Notes: a model not told the origin generated them from the letters alone. A stretch of 16,600 nucleotides of DNA from CAZEAN01 sp964510225 (GCA_964510225.1 CAZEAN010000127.1:1-16600); one strand, 5' to 3'; positions 6,986 through 15,179 are shown, numbered from the stretch's first letter. Translations and numbers: made by a program.

Positions 6986-7606
6986 TTACAATTCATCTGA
7001 TGAAGAATGGAGCAAGTCGTTCGGTAACCCGCCCTTGGCGAGTTCCTCGACTTGCTGTTGCAGCCTCTCATCGTTGAGATAGGTGCCTGCTTGTTGTTCG
7101 TTCCGATAAGTTGCCTCGATCTCAGCGAGTTGGTCTCGTGCACCTTCGAGAGTCTCTGATTCGAATCGGTCGGTGATAAGTACGCCGTCGAGGTGATCGT
7201 TCTCGTGTTGGATTGCGCGGCTGAACAAGGCACGGGCCTCTGTGTCGATCAACTTGCCCGTGAGATCGAGGGCTCGGACCCGGATTACCCGAGAGCGACG
7301 GACATCACCATTGAGTCCTGGAAGGCTCAGACATCCCTCTTCGGCTACGATCTCATCGTGACGTTCATAGATCTCAGGATTAATAAAGACTCGCTCGTTT
7401 TCCTTGTCCTCAGGGTTGCCCGCGACGTTGATGATGAAGAAGCGGAATGGGAGGCCGACTTGATTTGCTGCGAGTCCGATCCCCTGAGCTTCGTACATTA
7501 GCTCAAACATTGACTGGACGACCGACCTGAGTGTGGCGTCGATCTTTGTGACGGGAACACTCTTAAATCGAAGTGCAGGGTGGGGATGGGTCACGATCCG
7601 AAGCAC
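6986..7606 (-). CDS. def: Peptide deformylase
   Basis: The enzyme removes the formyl group from the starting Met of new proteins in the cytoplasm and uses a bound metal ion. All three family motifs are present: GIGLAANQ at 42-49, EGCLSLP at 90-96 with metal-binding C92, and QHENDH at 133-138 with ligands H134 and H138 and catalytic E135. These correspond to C90, H132, H136 and E133 in E. coli. The start is GTG at 7606, supported by a strong GGAGGA ribosome site six bases upstream. At 206 residues it is longer than the usual 165-190. The extra part is a charged, helix-forming tail after about residue 150 that ends in SSSDEL. It is transcribed alone, converging with the PEP-CTERM gene and divergent from the glycan cluster. 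Confidence 0.96.
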   Translation of the reverse strand: MLRIVTHPHPALRFKSVPVTKIDATLRSVVQSMFELMYEAQGIGLAANQVGLPFRFFIINVAGNPEDKENERVFINPEIYERHDEIVAEEGCLSLPGLNGDVRRSRVIRVRALDLTGKLIDTEARALFSRAIQHENDHLDGVLITDRFESETLEGARDQLAEIEATYRNEQQAGTYLNDERLQQQVEELAKGGLPNDLLHSSSDEL

Positions 7607-7612
7607 CAGACT

Positions 7613-7618
7613 TCCTCC
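7613..7618 (-). promoter_or_regulatory. Strong ribosome-binding site of def
   Basis: On the minus strand GGAGGA lies six bases before GTG 7606. This fixes GTG as the start; there is no competing ATG near it. Confidence 0.8.
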
Positions 7619-7783
7619 GAAACAAGCGTCAACGTTCTCTAACCCACATCTAGTCTATGCCAGACGTTCGCCCTAGATCCACTGAAAGACTTCTGCCTTT
7701 CTTTATCGTAGGATCGCCGAAGAGTCGCTAACTCTTAGAACCATCGAACTGGTGATCCGTAAGCATGGGAGTCACTTCCCGGC

Positions 7784-7812
7784 TTGACAAAAATCGAGCC
7801 TAGATTTTCAAT
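7784..7812 (+). promoter_or_regulatory. Sigma70-like promoter of the glycan gene cluster
   Basis: A perfect -35 box TTGACA (7784-7789) is followed, after exactly 17 bases, by TTCAAT (7807-7812), which matches four of six -10 bases. It lies 73 bases before the ATG of the first cluster gene and points toward it. The leader contains a 5-bp GGTCC/GGACC hairpin at 7828-7840. Planctomycete promoters are less well characterised, so this rests on the general consensus. Confidence 0.55.
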
Positions 7813-7884
7813 ACCCAGCCGAATGAGGGTCCGCGGGACCACGGGGTGCTGGAAGTCCGGTCAGGCTAGGGGTGGAGAAGCGTG

Positions 7885-8964
7885 ATGCAGGACTTGCGCG
7901 ACCAGCGCGGAAGGAATCATCAGCGAGCTGGTGGTGGTAAAGACGATCAGACTCCAACATTCCAGTTGACCCGCAAGCCTCAGGCAGTGGTCGTCATTCC
8001 GGGAACGGTCAATTATTTTTACAACACGACGGGACGACGGCTCGCGAGTGCTCTTGAAGAACTTAATTGCGCAGTGAAGGTCAATACCCTCCGAGAGTCC
8101 GACGAAGGCGACTGGGATCTCTGCCTGATCTCGAACCTCTCCGAAGTCCTCCATAGTTGCCGGAGCGAAGCGGAAGCGTTTGAACTCCTCCGAGGACTAC
8201 TCCAGCGATGCCGGTCCGTCGCGGCTGTTTCTCTCGATGCGGTCCAGACCCCTTGGTTTGAACGGACAGTCAATCTCGCAGCCTACCTAGGAATCGGTAC
8301 GGTGCTCGACCTCGGACTCTGTCCGCAAGAACCGCCCGAGGAACTCCGACAGCGGATCCATTACCGCTTTGTCCTTGATTCACCAACGAAGTCGGAAGCA
8401 ACAAGGTTAGATGCGGCTCTCCGGAATCGAACGGAACGACCGATTCCCTGGGCCTTCGTCGGACATGCCACACCAGATCGTGCAGCGTTCGTTGATTTTC
8501 TCGTCAGCGAGGTCGCTTCCGACGGCTTTGTTTACATTCCACCCCTTGAGCCGATCACCGAAAAGGGCTCGCCGCACCTCAACCACGATCAGTTCCTCCG
8601 AGTCCTCAGCAGCTCAAAATTTCATACATGGTGTTCACACCATCACTTTTTCTACATGGAGCCGGAGCGATTCCGGTTGCCGTTGCTATCGGGGTGTGTA
8701 CCGCTCAAGGTTCTCCTCGAAGGGCAGAATATTCCTCACGAAGCACCGCTCCGACAAGCACTAGTCACGCGTCATGAGCTGAAACGAGCCGTTATTGATG
8801 GTGCCTATGAGGATCTCTTTGAAACGCTTGCGACCGAGTATGCCTCTCGGCGACTTGCAGAAGAACTCGGGGAAGCCTTGGTTGACCAAGGACTGATCGA
8901 GCGAATTCCGAGGATCGGATCGTCAGTCGATCAACTCGGGAACGTCCAACGGTGGTCGGCGTAA
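7885..8964 (+). CDS. Unrecognised protein, possibly a GT-B-fold glycosyltransferase
   Basis: I do not recognise a firm family. The product has about 359 residues with no signal peptide or membrane helix. A possibly alpha/beta core begins near residue 33 (QAVVVIPGTVNYFYN), followed by GRRLASALEEL, the pattern of the first strand and helix of many GT-B enzymes. A second half starts near residue 190 (PWAFVGHATPD) and contains an unusual CSHHHFFYMEPERFRLPLLSG stretch. The phrase FRLPLLSGCVPL resembles the donor-site region of CgeB-like and related glycosyltransferases, where a Glu/Phe-rich helix precedes a Gly. Its place at the head of a glycan cluster fits such a role. ATG 7885 has GGAG (7874-7877) seven bases upstream; GTG 7882 is an alternative start. 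The gene itself is certain, the function only a suggestion. Confidence 0.75.
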   Translation: MQDLRDQRGRNHQRAGGGKDDQTPTFQLTRKPQAVVVIPGTVNYFYNTTGRRLASALEELNCAVKVNTLRESDEGDWDLCLISNLSEVLHSCRSEAEAFELLRGLLQRCRSVAAVSLDAVQTPWFERTVNLAAYLGIGTVLDLGLCPQEPPEELRQRIHYRFVLDSPTKSEATRLDAALRNRTERPIPWAFVGHATPDRAAFVDFLVSEVASDGFVYIPPLEPITEKGSPHLNHDQFLRVLSSSKFHTWCSHHHFFYMEPERFRLPLLSGCVPLKVLLEGQNIPHEAPLRQALVTRHELKRAVIDGAYEDLFETLATEYASRRLAEELGEALVDQGLIERIPRIGSSVDQLGNVQRWSA

Positions 8965-9018
8965 ACGCAGGCGGATCGACCATAACCCAGTAACGGGACG
9001 AGAGGATCAGTATCGGCC

Positions 9019-9801
9019 ATGAACGAGAATGGCGTTACCATCGTGATTCCGAATTGGAATCACGAAGCGTTCTTGAGTCGATCGATTGGCTCGGCGCTCC
9101 AGGCAGTCCGCCAGTTGGAAGGAAAGGGGCTTGGCGGCGAAGTTGTTGTGATCGATGACCACTCCCGTGATGGATCCTTAAGCCTCCTTCGGCGTCTCGA
9201 AGCCCGCTACTATCAAGAAGGGCTCCGAGTTGCATCCCGCGCGGAGAATCGAGGACTCGCGGCGGCCCGGAATTTAGGCTTGAGCATCGCGACGTATCGC
9301 TACTTGGTACTGATGGACGCGGATAATGAATTGGTCCCGGAAAACCTCGGACTCTTTCACCGATCGATCGTCAACACACGTGCAGCGGTCGTGTTCGGCA
9401 ATCTATTACGACGTGACCTCAATGCGATGGCAGCCTGTGGTGTCTTGAGCTATCGGAGTTTCCACCCTTCCATTTTCGATGGAAACTATATTGATGCTTT
9501 TGCGATGGTTGATCGCGCGCAGGTGCTCGACGCCGGTGGCTACGACAGTTCCTGCACCGCGCACGAAGATTATGAGCTCTGGCTACATCTCGCGAGTACG
9601 GGCCACCGCCTCGTCTTTGTCCCATCCGTACTTGGCTATTATTATCAATTGAAAAACTCCATGATTACGCGGGAAGACCCCGAGAAGTTTGCCAAGGTTC
9701 ATCAACGGGTCAAACGAATTTTCAATCAAGTCGGTGCCCGAGCATCACTTCCATTGACGACCAACTGCCTCCGATACCATCCCGACCTCGGGTTTCTCTG
9801 A
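9019..9801 (+). CDS. Family 2 glycosyltransferase
   Basis: A soluble GT-A fold enzyme of 260 residues that transfers a sugar from a nucleotide-sugar donor. It starts with the typical TIVIPNWNHEAFL strand-loop (residues 7-19), followed by VVVIDDHSRDGS (42-53). The metal-binding DxD is DAD at 100-102 (VLMDADNE), and HED at 182-184 (TAHEDYELWL) carries the likely catalytic acidic pair. The NRGLAAARNLGL segment at 77-88 is a family hallmark. The donor and acceptor cannot be read from the sequence. It follows the preceding gene by 54 bases on the same strand. The ribosome site is weak (GAGGA about 14 bases upstream), but no better start is near and the protein begins directly with the domain. Confidence 0.9.
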   Translation: MNENGVTIVIPNWNHEAFLSRSIGSALQAVRQLEGKGLGGEVVVIDDHSRDGSLSLLRRLEARYYQEGLRVASRAENRGLAAARNLGLSIATYRYLVLMDADNELVPENLGLFHRSIVNTRAAVVFGNLLRRDLNAMAACGVLSYRSFHPSIFDGNYIDAFAMVDRAQVLDAGGYDSSCTAHEDYELWLHLASTGHRLVFVPSVLGYYYQLKNSMITREDPEKFAKVHQRVKRIFNQVGARASLPLTTNCLRYHPDLGFL

Positions 9802-9842
9802 GGTTGGAGCCTGAGGGCAGATCCCAATTGCTTAGGTCGTTG

Positions 9843-9850
9843 AAGGAGGA
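9843..9850 (+). promoter_or_regulatory. Near-perfect Shine-Dalgarno site of the coiled-coil gene
   Basis: AAGGAGGA ends six bases before ATG 9857. It is the strongest site in the cluster and fixes this start. Confidence 0.8.
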
Positions 9851-9856
9851 TGTCTG

Positions 9857-11011
9857 ATGCACGAAGCGCGACAGAACAGTAAGGAATTCGACCACTCAAT
9901 CGCCCGAATGGCGGCGTTGATCGCGTCCTACCGCAAACGGCTTGAGGCAACTCTCCCGCCTTCGGAGATTGCTGCGATCGGGTCGATCAGTACGTTGGAC
10001 AGCCTCTTGCTGACCCTCGTTCTCGAGTTGATCGACACGCCGTGTCATCTTGTTGATTACGCTGCAAGCGAAACCGTCGGTTTGAGCACCGTCATCGCTT
10101 TGCAAGTTCCCGAAGTCCAGGCGATCTATCTGGTCGAGACCGATCAAAGTTCACCGATCCCATCCTGGAGGCTTGAACTTGAACGGTATCGTCGGAGCCT
10201 CGGCGACGAGTCCCTCGCTTCGCTTGAGATCCTCGGCACTTCGACAGAACTGCGTAAGCCGTTGGTGCTCTTCAAGGCTGGGGATCGGAGTTCAGCGTCA
10301 ATTCCAAGCCGGCTCAACGAGTTGATCGAATTGACTGGCGAAGGTCACCTCGTAGCACTTGGTTTGGGATCGGTCGGGCGTTGTGACTGGGTAAAGGCAC
10401 TCCTTGATCAAGCCGGATCACAGCATGGACGGCGTTTTACACTACTCCGTGAACTTGAGGGAGTTCTCGGCGGTTCCACCCTTGGTTTGGTTTCTCCGGA
10501 TAATCCGGGAACCGAGTTGTTGCTGGATCGAATCTCCAAGTTTTTCTTAAGCAACTTCGACTATCTCCGAATGGTCGATGCCCAATGTCAGTTTGCAATC
10601 GCGCTGACCGAACTTTCGGAAGCAACAAGACGCGAACTTACCACGGGAGACGGTCAGTCCGGCGTTTCCCCGTCACTCTTGGTCCATCGACATCAAGCGC
10701 TTGAATCAGAGCGTGACGGACTCCGAGCCGAATCAGAAGCGCTCCGGACCGACATCGATAACTTGCTTGGGACGGTCTGGTCGCTCCGAGAAGAGGTGAA
10801 GCGTCTTGAAGGGACAGTATGGTCACTCCGGACTGAAGAGGAACGTCAGCGTGGTCGGCTTCTTTCCCTTGAGGCCGAACGGGATGAAACGAGACGAGAG
10901 CTCGCCGATGTTCGGTCACGTCGGGTCCTCCGGATTGCCGACAGAGTCCGAGAAATTGATCGAGTTGGGATCATCCCGTGGGTCACTGGACGGCCCCGAC
11001 GGATCGGTTGA
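9857..11011 (+). CDS. Methyltransferase-like protein with C-terminal coiled coil
   Basis: A protein of 384 residues that I cannot place in a named family. Residues about 37-220 look like a Rossmann-type domain: IGSISTLDSLLLTLVLELI, HLVDYAASETVGLST, then VQAIYLVETD and HLVALGLGSVGRCDWVKAL. This order resembles class I SAM-dependent methyltransferases, but the glycine-rich SAM loop is not clear, so the domain may be degenerate or bind something else. Residues about 275-365 are a charged coiled coil. It contains two copies of a 14-residue block starting GTVWSLR at 305 and 319, with Trp in each. The last residues are basic (VTGRPRRIG). Coiled coils of this kind often hold glycan-assembly enzymes together, which fits its place between glycosyltransferase and methyltransferase genes. 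That role is inferred. Confidence 0.75.
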   Translation: MHEARQNSKEFDHSIARMAALIASYRKRLEATLPPSEIAAIGSISTLDSLLLTLVLELIDTPCHLVDYAASETVGLSTVIALQVPEVQAIYLVETDQSSPIPSWRLELERYRRSLGDESLASLEILGTSTELRKPLVLFKAGDRSSASIPSRLNELIELTGEGHLVALGLGSVGRCDWVKALLDQAGSQHGRRFTLLRELEGVLGGSTLGLVSPDNPGTELLLDRISKFFLSNFDYLRMVDAQCQFAIALTELSEATRRELTTGDGQSGVSPSLLVHRHQALESERDGLRAESEALRTDIDNLLGTVWSLREEVKRLEGTVWSLRTEEERQRGRLLSLEAERDETRRELADVRSRRVLRIADRVREIDRVGIIPWVTGRPRRIG

Positions 11012-11056
11012 AGGATCACTAGCGTTCTTCAGAAGAACCGGGAGAGCAGGAAGCTG

Positions 11057-11956
11057 ATGTGGCGACTCACGACACGTGGACAAAAAAAGTGGGAGATGAA
11101 TCGACCATCACGCCGATTCGTCGCTCGGACTTCAGAAGATACCGTCGATCTTGACCGCCTTTTGGCTTGTCCGTCTTGTCAGGGCAGTCTTCGATCAATG
11201 CCCGACCTACTTGAGTGCCGGCGCTGTCGGCGTTCATTTCCGATCGTTGAAGGGCGGCCCGTGTTCCATGAACAGGGCTCCGAAGCCAAGGTGATGCCCG
11301 CTGACCATATCAGTAATCAATTGAGCGACGAAATCCGATCGGAGATTGAACAGTCGACTGGCCTGACTCTGAATCTCGGTGCAGGAGGGACCGCCGAAAA
11401 GCTCCCTCGTTGTCTCGAATTTGAATACTCAGTTTTTCGACACACAGATGTTGTCGGTGATGCACATCATTTACCATTTAAGAATAATTCGTTTGACATG
11501 GTGGTAACGTTCAATACGTTTGAGCATCTTTATGATCCCTCTCAAGCGGCTAGTGAGATTTTTCGGGTCCTTCGTCCGGGAGGTCAGCTCCGAGTCCAGA
11601 CCGCGTTCCTCCAGCCTCTTCACGAACCTCCGCATCACTATTACAACACTACCGAATTTGGTCTCCGACGTTGGTTCTCTGCGTTTGAGATCGAAGATGT
11701 CCGGGTCACGCCGAACTTTAGCCCCGGCTATGTCCTTGCTTGGCTCTCCTCAGCGATGATTTGGTCAACCCGCGCTGAACTTGGCCCAGAAGCCGCTGAG
11801 CAGCTCGGGAAGACAACACTTGATGAGTGGCGCGCGGGTTGGGAAGACCGGAGCCGTCTCAACGGCCCTGGCTGGGATCTCCTGAACGCACTCGCACCCG
11901 AAACTCAGAAACAGTTCGCCGCCGGATTTCAGTTGGAAGCGACGAAGCCTCAGTAG
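11057..11956 (+). CDS. Zinc-ribbon (Trm112-like) class I SAM-dependent methyltransferase
   Basis: The product has 299 residues in two parts. Residues 35-71 form a small zinc ribbon of the Trm112 type, with C38/C41 and C54/C57 (LLACPSC and LECRRCRRSFPI), followed by the usual VEGRPVF. A Methyltransf_11-like domain then runs from about 110 to 230: LNLGAGG for SAM binding, GDAHHLPFKNNSFDMVV, then FEHLYDP and EIFRVLRPGGQLRV. Enzymes of this build occur widely in surface-polysaccharide loci and methylate sugars or lipid carriers; the acceptor here is unknown. ATG 11057 is used; an in-frame ATG at 11096 with GGGAG directly before it would remove 13 basic residues. It lies 45 bases after the preceding gene. 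Confidence 0.88.
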   Translation: MWRLTTRGQKKWEMNRPSRRFVARTSEDTVDLDRLLACPSCQGSLRSMPDLLECRRCRRSFPIVEGRPVFHEQGSEAKVMPADHISNQLSDEIRSEIEQSTGLTLNLGAGGTAEKLPRCLEFEYSVFRHTDVVGDAHHLPFKNNSFDMVVTFNTFEHLYDPSQAASEIFRVLRPGGQLRVQTAFLQPLHEPPHHYYNTTEFGLRRWFSAFEIEDVRVTPNFSPGYVLAWLSSAMIWSTRAELGPEAAEQLGKTTLDEWRAGWEDRSRLNGPGWDLLNALAPETQKQFAAGFQLEATKPQ

Positions 11957-12019
11957 CCAGAAGAAGAGTCGGAATCGAAGTCAGATGATGGTTGCCAGAA
12001 GCTCAGACAAAAGAGAGCT

Positions 12020-13060
12020 ATGGATCTCGATACCAGACTTTTATCGGTAGTGGTTCCGATCTACAACGAGGAAGAAACGCTCCCGGAGCTGGCAAGTCGG
12101 CTCACGGGGGCGGCCGAACCGCTCGGTTTCGACGCTTGTGAGTTTCTTCTCGTCTCCGACGGTAGTGAGGACCGATCGGAAGCAATCATCCGGGATTTGG
12201 TCCGTACGGATGATCGCTTCCGAGGTGTCTTTCTCTCAAGAAATTTCGGTCATCAAGCGGCAGTTTCCATCGGTCTTGAGTACTCTCGAGGCACGATTGT
12301 TGGTGTGATCGACGGTGATCTCCAAGATCCGCCGGAGATACTTGCCCATCTGATCACGGCACTCGAACAGGGTGCTGATGTTGCCTATGGGATCCGCCGC
12401 GATCGCAAAGAGCACTGGCTGAAACGAGGGTCTTACGGGCTTTTCTACCGATTGCTCCGTCGGGTTGCTCCCGTGAAGCTTCCGGCAGATGCAGGTGACT
12501 TTTGCTGTCTTCGAAGGTCGGTGTTGGATGCCCTCCTCGCACTTCCGGAGAGGAAGCGATTTCTCCGGGGCCTTCGCGCTTGGGTCGGCTTTGAACAGGT
12601 TGGGGTGGAATACAGTCGCCATCCCCGTGCTGCTGGTGTACCGAAGTACTCGATCACCAAGCTCTTTGGCCTTGCATTCGACGGTTTCTTCGGACTGTCG
12701 ACCTTACCGATTCGGGTGATCCAAGTCGCGGGATTCTTCTTCTCGGGGTTAGCAGTTGCCGTCGCGTTCGGCTACTTCAGCTGGTCAATGATTGCCCCAC
12801 AGCAGTTTCCCAGTGGTTTCGCGAGCTTGATCATCTCGATCTGGTTTTTCGCTGGTGTCCAGCTTCTTTGTCTGGGCATTATCGGTGAATATGTGGCACG
12901 AACCTTTGACGAGTCGCGGGGCCGACCGACGGCGATCGTCCGTGAAGTCGTGGCTTCTGATCCAAAAGTCCGGGTCCAGAAACGGGCTCGGCAACGACTT
13001 GATCGTCCGAGACTAAAGAATCGTTCGAAGCCTTATGGGTTTCATGAGGATGCTCTTTAA
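12020..13060 (+). CDS. GtrB/DPM-type membrane glycosyltransferase
   Basis: A family 2 glycosyltransferase of 346 residues of the dolichol-phosphate-mannose synthase-like (GtrB) type. Such enzymes load a sugar onto a polyprenyl phosphate on the inner face of the membrane. The N-terminal domain has SVVVPIYNEEETLPEL (9-24), VSDGSEDRS (45-53, where most relatives have DDGS), LSRNFGHQAA (72-81) and the metal site IDGDLQDPPE (97-106). RKRFLRGLRAWVGF precedes two membrane helices at about 236-258 and 267-296, and the family ending GEYVARTFDESRGRP follows. The last 35 residues are very basic. No matching flippase (GtrA) is in the window. The ribosome site is weak. The following methyltransferase gene overlaps or lies just behind it. 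Confidence 0.93.
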   Translation: MDLDTRLLSVVVPIYNEEETLPELASRLTGAAEPLGFDACEFLLVSDGSEDRSEAIIRDLVRTDDRFRGVFLSRNFGHQAAVSIGLEYSRGTIVGVIDGDLQDPPEILAHLITALEQGADVAYGIRRDRKEHWLKRGSYGLFYRLLRRVAPVKLPADAGDFCCLRRSVLDALLALPERKRFLRGLRAWVGFEQVGVEYSRHPRAAGVPKYSITKLFGLAFDGFFGLSTLPIRVIQVAGFFFSGLAVAVAFGYFSWSMIAPQQFPSGFASLIISIWFFAGVQLLCLGIIGEYVARTFDESRGRPTAIVREVVASDPKVRVQKRARQRLDRPRLKNRSKPYGFHEDAL

Positions 13061-13079
13061 CCGTTTAAGAGTTCCGACT

Positions 13080-13811
13080 ATGCAGATTGAATACGGACGA
13101 GAATACAGCGGCTTGTATCGAGAACATTGGTGGTGGCGTGCCCGCGAGACAATCCTCCTCGACGAGTTCCGACGGATCGGGCTCCGAACCGGGGGTGGAC
13201 TTGAGATCCTCGATGTTGGTTGCGGCGATGCCCTCTTTTTCCCGACCCTTACACAATTTGGCCATCCCCGAGGGATTGAAATCGACGAGCGGCTCCTGGA
13301 CCCTGATGGACCGTTCCGGAATCAGATCTCGATCCAACCGCTGGGCGACCCATGTTATGAGGATCCTTCTTGGCGGTTTGATTTGATCACAGCCCTCGAT
13401 GTGGTTGAACACATTGAGGACGATCGCAATGCAATTGCCTCGATCGTGCGGATGCTCCGACCAGGCGGGCTCCTGCTCGTGACCGTCCCCGCGTTCGAGT
13501 TTCTCTGGGACGAGCTGGACGAGCTGAATTGCCATCACCGACGCTATACCGTCGGCGGGTTGAAGGAGATCTTGAACGTTCCAGAGCTAGAGCTGGTTCG
13601 GATCCGATATGCGTTCCGTTCCCTCTTCCTTCCAAAACTCCTAATACGTTGGGTCAATGAGGCAGGATTCTGTCGAGTCGCCCCAGAATCGATCCCACCG
13701 ACCTCGATCAACCGGATCGCCCGACAGTATAGCATCCTGGAAGATCGGTTGCTGAATACGATTCCGTTACCCTTTGGTACGTCGGTTTTTGCGTTGGCTC
13801 GACGGGTCTAA
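13080..13811 (+). CDS. Class I SAM-dependent methyltransferase
   Basis: A soluble methyltransferase of about 243 residues. It shows EYSGLYREHWWWRARE near the N-terminus, common in methyltransferases of glycan clusters. Then come the SAM-binding motif LEILDVGCGDALFF, the acidic GIEIDERLL, LITALDVVEHIEDD and MLRPGGLLLVTVPAFEFLWD. The NCHHRRYT stretch after it is also typical of this group. The substrate is unknown, probably a sugar or lipid-linked intermediate given its neighbours. ATG 13080 has AAGAG eight bases upstream and lies 19 bases after the preceding stop. ATG 13035 would give a 26-base overlap and 15 extra residues that do not fit the family start. It is the last gene of the cluster. 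Confidence 0.88.
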   Translation: MQIEYGREYSGLYREHWWWRARETILLDEFRRIGLRTGGGLEILDVGCGDALFFPTLTQFGHPRGIEIDERLLDPDGPFRNQISIQPLGDPCYEDPSWRFDLITALDVVEHIEDDRNAIASIVRMLRPGGLLLVTVPAFEFLWDELDELNCHHRRYTVGGLKEILNVPELELVRIRYAFRSLFLPKLLIRWVNEAGFCRVAPESIPPTSINRIARQYSILEDRLLNTIPLPFGTSVFALARRV

Positions 13812-14098
13812 AATCTTCAAGATCATCAGACCACTGTCTCATTTCGGGGCGAGTCGGAGTTGCCAACCAGAGGCGGACATATTTTCACGAATGCAGCCTG
13901 ACAATCGTCGGAGTCCCAGGTTCGTTTCGCATCAGAGTTACCAATGAGTTTAGTGTTTGAAAGCTTACAGAATAGACGGGCGTTTCAAACTTATGATTCC
14001 AGAAGAGTATTTCACCGGGCATTTGATCGAACTGCTTGGTGTCTCAATTTATTTTTGGAAGATTGACGACTTCCGGTACCTTGTTGGAGTGATCTCCG
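13812..14098. other. Intergenic region after the glycan cluster
   Basis: This region of about 290 bases has no gene I accept. Just after the stop, GGTCT (13805-13809) can pair with AGACC (13828-13832), with ATCTT/AAGAT inside. It is a weak hairpin without a T-run and might mark the end of the cluster transcript. GGAG at 14086-14089 is the ribosome site of the next gene. Confidence 0.4.
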
Positions 14099-15040
14099 AT
14101 GACCCGATCTCAGCAGTCAAAACGGCTCTTGTTCGCGTCCATCTCATTCTTGACTCTATTGATGTTGGCGCCTTGGGTTGTCGATGCACAAGAGGATTTA
14201 ACAACCGCGGGTCCTGAACTTGCGTTGAAAGGACACTGCGCAGTCTGCTTGATTGAAGCAAAGAAGTGGGTGAAGGGGACGGAAGAGTTTGAGGTTGAGT
14301 ACGATGGCCACCTCTACCGTTTCCCAAGTGACAAAGAGCGTTCGATGTTCCTGGCGAATCCTGGAAAGTACGTTCCGGCTTTGCACGGCGACTGCACTGT
14401 CTGTTTGGCGAACATGGGAGCGCGGATGCCTGGAAATCTCAACATCGGCCGCTTCTACAAGGGACGTGTCTTCTTCTTCCCGAGCGAGAACGAGGCGAAG
14501 CTTTTCGCCGCAAATCCAAGTGAGTTTGCGAATGTTGACCTTGCCTTGAACGGCAATTGTGCGGTTTGTCTGAAAATGATGGGCCAGAATGTTTCTGGGA
14601 AGCCCGAGTTCACTGTCCATTACGAGGGATTTCGCTATCAATTCCCGAGCGAGAAAGAATTGGAGATGTTCCAGGCGAACCCGACCGAGTTCATTGCCAC
14701 CGAATCTCCATCGATTCCACCGATGCCGGACCCCTCGATTGGCCCAGCCGCTGCTATCGGATCAGAAAATCTGAAAATGATGACCGTTTCAATCGAAGGG
14801 CGTGCTGGTTGTGCTGGTTGTGAACATGGAGTGAGCCCGATTGGAACTCCGAGCGAACTCGGTCTTGCGGTCAATACGGAGGACGGCTACGTATTCGTAG
14901 TCGAAGAAGCTCACCGGCTCTTCCCCAAACTTTATGAAGACCGATTTGACGGCCAAACGCTCCGAGTCACCGGTACGTTGTTGAAGAAAGAAGGAAAATA
15001 CGCTTGGCTAAAACCAGCCAAAGTCGAACTCGTTCATTGA
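14099..15040 (+). CDS. Exported protein with three YHS-like CxxC repeats and a C-terminal CxxC domain
   Basis: A protein of 313 residues. Residues 1-30 are a signal peptide (basic start, LLFASISFLTLLMLAPW, likely cut after VDA). Three repeats follow, each starting G-x-C-A/T-V-C-L, with Cys pairs at 47/50, 99/102 and 154/157. Each continues with Y-x-G-x-x-Y/F-x-F-P-S and F-x-A-N-P-x-x-F/Y, the shape of the YHS domain, a small fold often linked to metal handling. A proline-rich linker (about 203-218) leads to a C-terminal domain with a fourth pair at 238/241 (CAGCEHG), ending in a possible OB-like strand set (TLRVTGTLLKKEGKY). Role inferred: periplasmic metal binding or redox. GGAG at 14086-14089, nine bases before ATG, supports the start. 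A Crp-type regulator gene follows. Confidence 0.85.
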   Translation: MTRSQQSKRLLFASISFLTLLMLAPWVVDAQEDLTTAGPELALKGHCAVCLIEAKKWVKGTEEFEVEYDGHLYRFPSDKERSMFLANPGKYVPALHGDCTVCLANMGARMPGNLNIGRFYKGRVFFFPSENEAKLFAANPSEFANVDLALNGNCAVCLKMMGQNVSGKPEFTVHYEGFRYQFPSEKELEMFQANPTEFIATESPSIPPMPDPSIGPAAAIGSENLKMMTVSIEGRAGCAGCEHGVSPIGTPSELGLAVNTEDGYVFVVEEAHRLFPKLYEDRFDGQTLRVTGTLLKKEGKYAWLKPAKVELVH

Positions 15041-15179
15041 TCCAGTGACACTTGATTAGAATGCCCTGGGAGAAGGCGGATTGTCTGGCCTCGGCCGAGC
15101 TACTAACCTATCAATTGCTTCGCTAAAGGCTCAGATCGATTTTCTGCGATCCCTTCTCCCACGATCGGACGGAGCGCCA

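Noticed and set aside
13957..14217. Small plus-strand ORF of 86 codons before the CxxC protein
   Set aside because: It starts at TTG without a ribosome site and overlaps 119 bases of a gene with a clear signal peptide and its own ribosome site.
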